Positions 14,479 to 15,767 of a DNA stretch of 15,767 nucleotides are shown in pieces. Numbering within the stretch: the stretch's first letter is position 1; each line of letters begins with the position of its first letter. The notes beneath the pieces are model-generated. The model made no database searches. It saw only the letters and a list, made by a program, of their open reading frames with translations, and was not told where the DNA came from. The position numbers and the translations under genes are program-made. This DNA comes from CAJXVY01 sp031580995 (GTDB lineage: Bacteria > Actinomycetota > Actinomycetes > Actinomycetales > Microbacteriaceae). Location: contig JAVLCC010000019.1 of the NCBI GenBank assembly GCA_031580995.1, positions 1 through 15,767 of the forward strand. Reading direction: 5' to 3'.

Positions 14479-15326
14479 TTACCGCGACTACCGCCTCGGA
14501 AGCCTTTATTAGGCCCATCTTTTCTTGGTGGACGCGAATCTTTGCCGCGAGGCTCTCGCTTGCGGTCTTCGTATTTGACCTTTGGTTGATAAGGTTCCGG
14601 GATCTGGATTTCCTCGACTAGTTCAAACTCTTCAGCACTTTGCTCAGCCAATGCTTTTTCAGCTCGATCTGCCAATTCTGTCCACTTCGAACTGTCTTTA
14701 CCCAGCTCATCCAAACAGTCCGCATAAGCTCTAAATAGATTTATCGACTGCGGGATGATGCCCTTGGGGGATAATTCAGCAATCTCTAATTCTTCTAATG
14801 CCAACTCTGGTTTTTCCATATCAAGCCTTGCACCACTAAGCGCAATCGCAAGATTAATCCGAACGCCTTTTGTTAGCTGTTTTCTGTCAACATCACGAGC
14901 GGCATCCATTGCACGCTGCGGTCTTCCCATGCCCCGCTCGCAGTCAACAATCAAGGGAATTTGCTCGTTAGTTCCAGTAAGTCTTCGATGAGTCAGTAGT
15001 TCTCTGAGCGCTAAGGCGTAATCGCCTGTTGTGTAGGCGGTGATTCCAACAGTTTCATGAACAATGGCCAATCTGCCCGCACGGTTAAGCGCAGCCTGCG
15101 CGTGTTTATGAGCAAGCTCTGGGTCAGAGTCAATTAGTAGTGAGGTCATCGCAAGATGCCTTGCAACCCATTCAGCGTTTTCTTCGCTTAGTGTTTTTAG
15201 TTGAACCCGAGCGGAGATATCGAGATCTTCTGCTGTTATTTCGGGCGGAATCATTGGAGACTTAGGCTTTTCACGACCAGCGTAAGCCTTCGAATTTTTA
15301 TAATCCTTCGAATAATTCTTTTCCAA
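14475..15326 (-). CDS. TPR-like protein with basic, RG-rich C-terminal tail
   Basis: This 283-residue protein has no signal peptide or membrane segment. Residues about 50-228 are helical and repeat-like. They include TPR-style stretches such as the AHKHAQAALNRAGR segment (72-85), GDYALALRELL (101-111) and PELALEELEIAELSP (173-187), so a protein-protein interaction scaffold is likely. An acidic stretch (about 229-240) is followed by a low-complexity tail (250-283) rich in Lys, Arg, Pro and Gly, ending GFRGGSRGK, which suggests nucleic-acid binding. A TPR-like hypothetical gene at this position is usual in actinobacteria (Rv1691 in M. tuberculosis, from memory), but no function is established. 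The start is TTG at 15326 with AAGGA seven bases upstream. It is the first gene after the rRNA operon. Confidence 0.82.
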   Translation of the reverse strand: MEKNYSKDYKNSKAYAGREKPKSPMIPPEITAEDLDISARVQLKTLSEENAEWVARHLAMTSLLIDSDPELAHKHAQAALNRAGRLAIVHETVGITAYTTGDYALALRELLTHRRLTGTNEQIPLIVDCERGMGRPQRAMDAARDVDRKQLTKGVRINLAIALSGARLDMEKPELALEELEIAELSPKGIIPQSINLFRAYADCLDELGKDSSKWTELADRAEKALAEQSAEEFELVEEIQIPEPYQPKVKYEDRKREPRGKDSRPPRKDGPNKGFRGGSRGK

Positions 15327-15344
15327 TTAATCTTCCTTAAAGTG

Positions 15345-15372
15345 AAATGGCCACCCCTGAGGGTGGCCATTT
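15345..15372 (-). terminator. Rho-independent terminator of the rRNA operon
   Basis: A perfect 12-base-pair inverted repeat (15345-15356 with 15361-15372) closes a four-base loop. On the minus strand the stem ends GGCCATTT and is followed by CACTTT, a short, broken U tract. It lies just after the 5S rRNA 3' end and before the TPR gene. The stem itself is symmetrical, but no gene converges from the other side, so it serves the minus-strand rRNA transcript. Confidence 0.85.
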
Positions 15373-15382
15373 GCTAATTTAA

Positions 15383-15501
15383 GTCCGGCGGTGTCCTACT
15401 CTCCCACAGAGTCCCCCCTGCAGTACCATCGGCGCTGAGAGCCTTAACTTCCGGGTTCGAAATGTAACCGGGTGTTTCCCTCTCGCTATGGCCGCCGAAA
15501 C
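15383..15501 (-). rRNA. rrf: 5S ribosomal RNA
   Basis: The minus strand shows a complete 5S rRNA of about 118 bases. It begins near GTTTCGGCGGCC at 15501, contains the conserved CGAACCCGGAAG and GCGCCGATGGTACTG cores, and ends GAGTAGGACACCGCCGGAC near 15383. The terminal helix pairs CGGCGG (15497-15492) with CCGCCG. The sequence is of actinobacterial type. The exact ends may be off by one to three bases. It follows the 23S gene and precedes the terminator hairpin. Confidence 0.95.
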
Positions 15502-15590
15502 ACTATTGAGTTATGTGAATCGTTGTTTCTAGCAACGGTTCCCGACCATACCTCGGGAACCACACAGTGGACGCAAGCAAAAAATTTATA
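15502..15590 (-). other. 23S-5S internal transcribed spacer
   Basis: This 89-base AT-rich spacer holds no tRNA. It can form a nine-base-pair hairpin (15537-15545 with 15553-15561, loop CCATACC) and, competing for base 15537, a five-pair hairpin (15521-15525 with 15533-15537). Such stems usually guide processing of the rRNA precursor. Confidence 0.75.

Positions 15591-15767
<177 letters not shown>

Overview
The window is a compact, single-direction stretch of an actinobacterial chromosome. Everything is on the minus strand, so transcription runs from high to low coordinates. The gene order rRNA operon end, TPR protein, HAD phosphatase, small ORF, tlyA, nadK, recN, pyrG, xerD, parA, scpA, scpB, pseudouridine synthase, aroH, tyrA, cmk-der is a known actinobacterial backbone. 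From memory it parallels M. tuberculosis Rv1691-Rv1713 and the Streptomyces aroH-tyrA-cmk-der block. The fused cmk-der gene, the moderate to low GC judged by eye, and the near absence of intergenic DNA suggest a small-genome member of the Microbacteriaceae, such as a freshwater or marine planktonic lineage. That placement is inference. No mobile element, CRISPR array, prophage or clearly transferred gene was found.

Layout, in transcription order. At the right edge are the 3' end of the 23S rRNA (15591-15767), a spacer with hairpins, 5S rRNA (15383-15501) and a perfect 12-bp terminator hairpin (15345-15372). Eighteen bases past that hairpin begins a run of 15 protein genes. The first block is an RNA and cofactor group: a TPR protein with a basic RG-rich tail, a glycerol-3-phosphate-phosphatase-like HAD protein, a 37-residue microprotein, the rRNA 2'-O-methyltransferase TlyA and NAD kinase. 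Next come the repair ATPase RecN and CTP synthase PyrG. A chromosome-dynamics block follows: recombinase XerD, an orphan ParA, and the condensin partners ScpA and ScpB. The last block holds an RluB-type pseudouridine synthase, chorismate mutase AroH, prephenate dehydrogenase TyrA, the CMP kinase/ribosome-assembly GTPase fusion Cmk-Der, and an LDH/MDH-family dehydrogenase. A tRNA-Pro(GGG) closes the left edge.

Most junctions overlap by 4 to 17 bases or abut, so translational coupling is probably general. The widest gap inside the run is 44 bases, before pyrG, where a -10-like hexamer at leaderless spacing suggests an internal promoter. Six of the fifteen genes appear to start with TTG and two with GTG; several of these carry strong Shine-Dalgarno sequences. 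No stretch over 300 bases lacks a gene. I see no new defence or mobile system. The points most worth a second look are the malate-type arginine in the LDH-family enzyme, the microprotein inside the HAD-tlyA junction, the lack of promoter room at the head of the cluster, and the RG-tailed TPR protein beside the rRNA operon.
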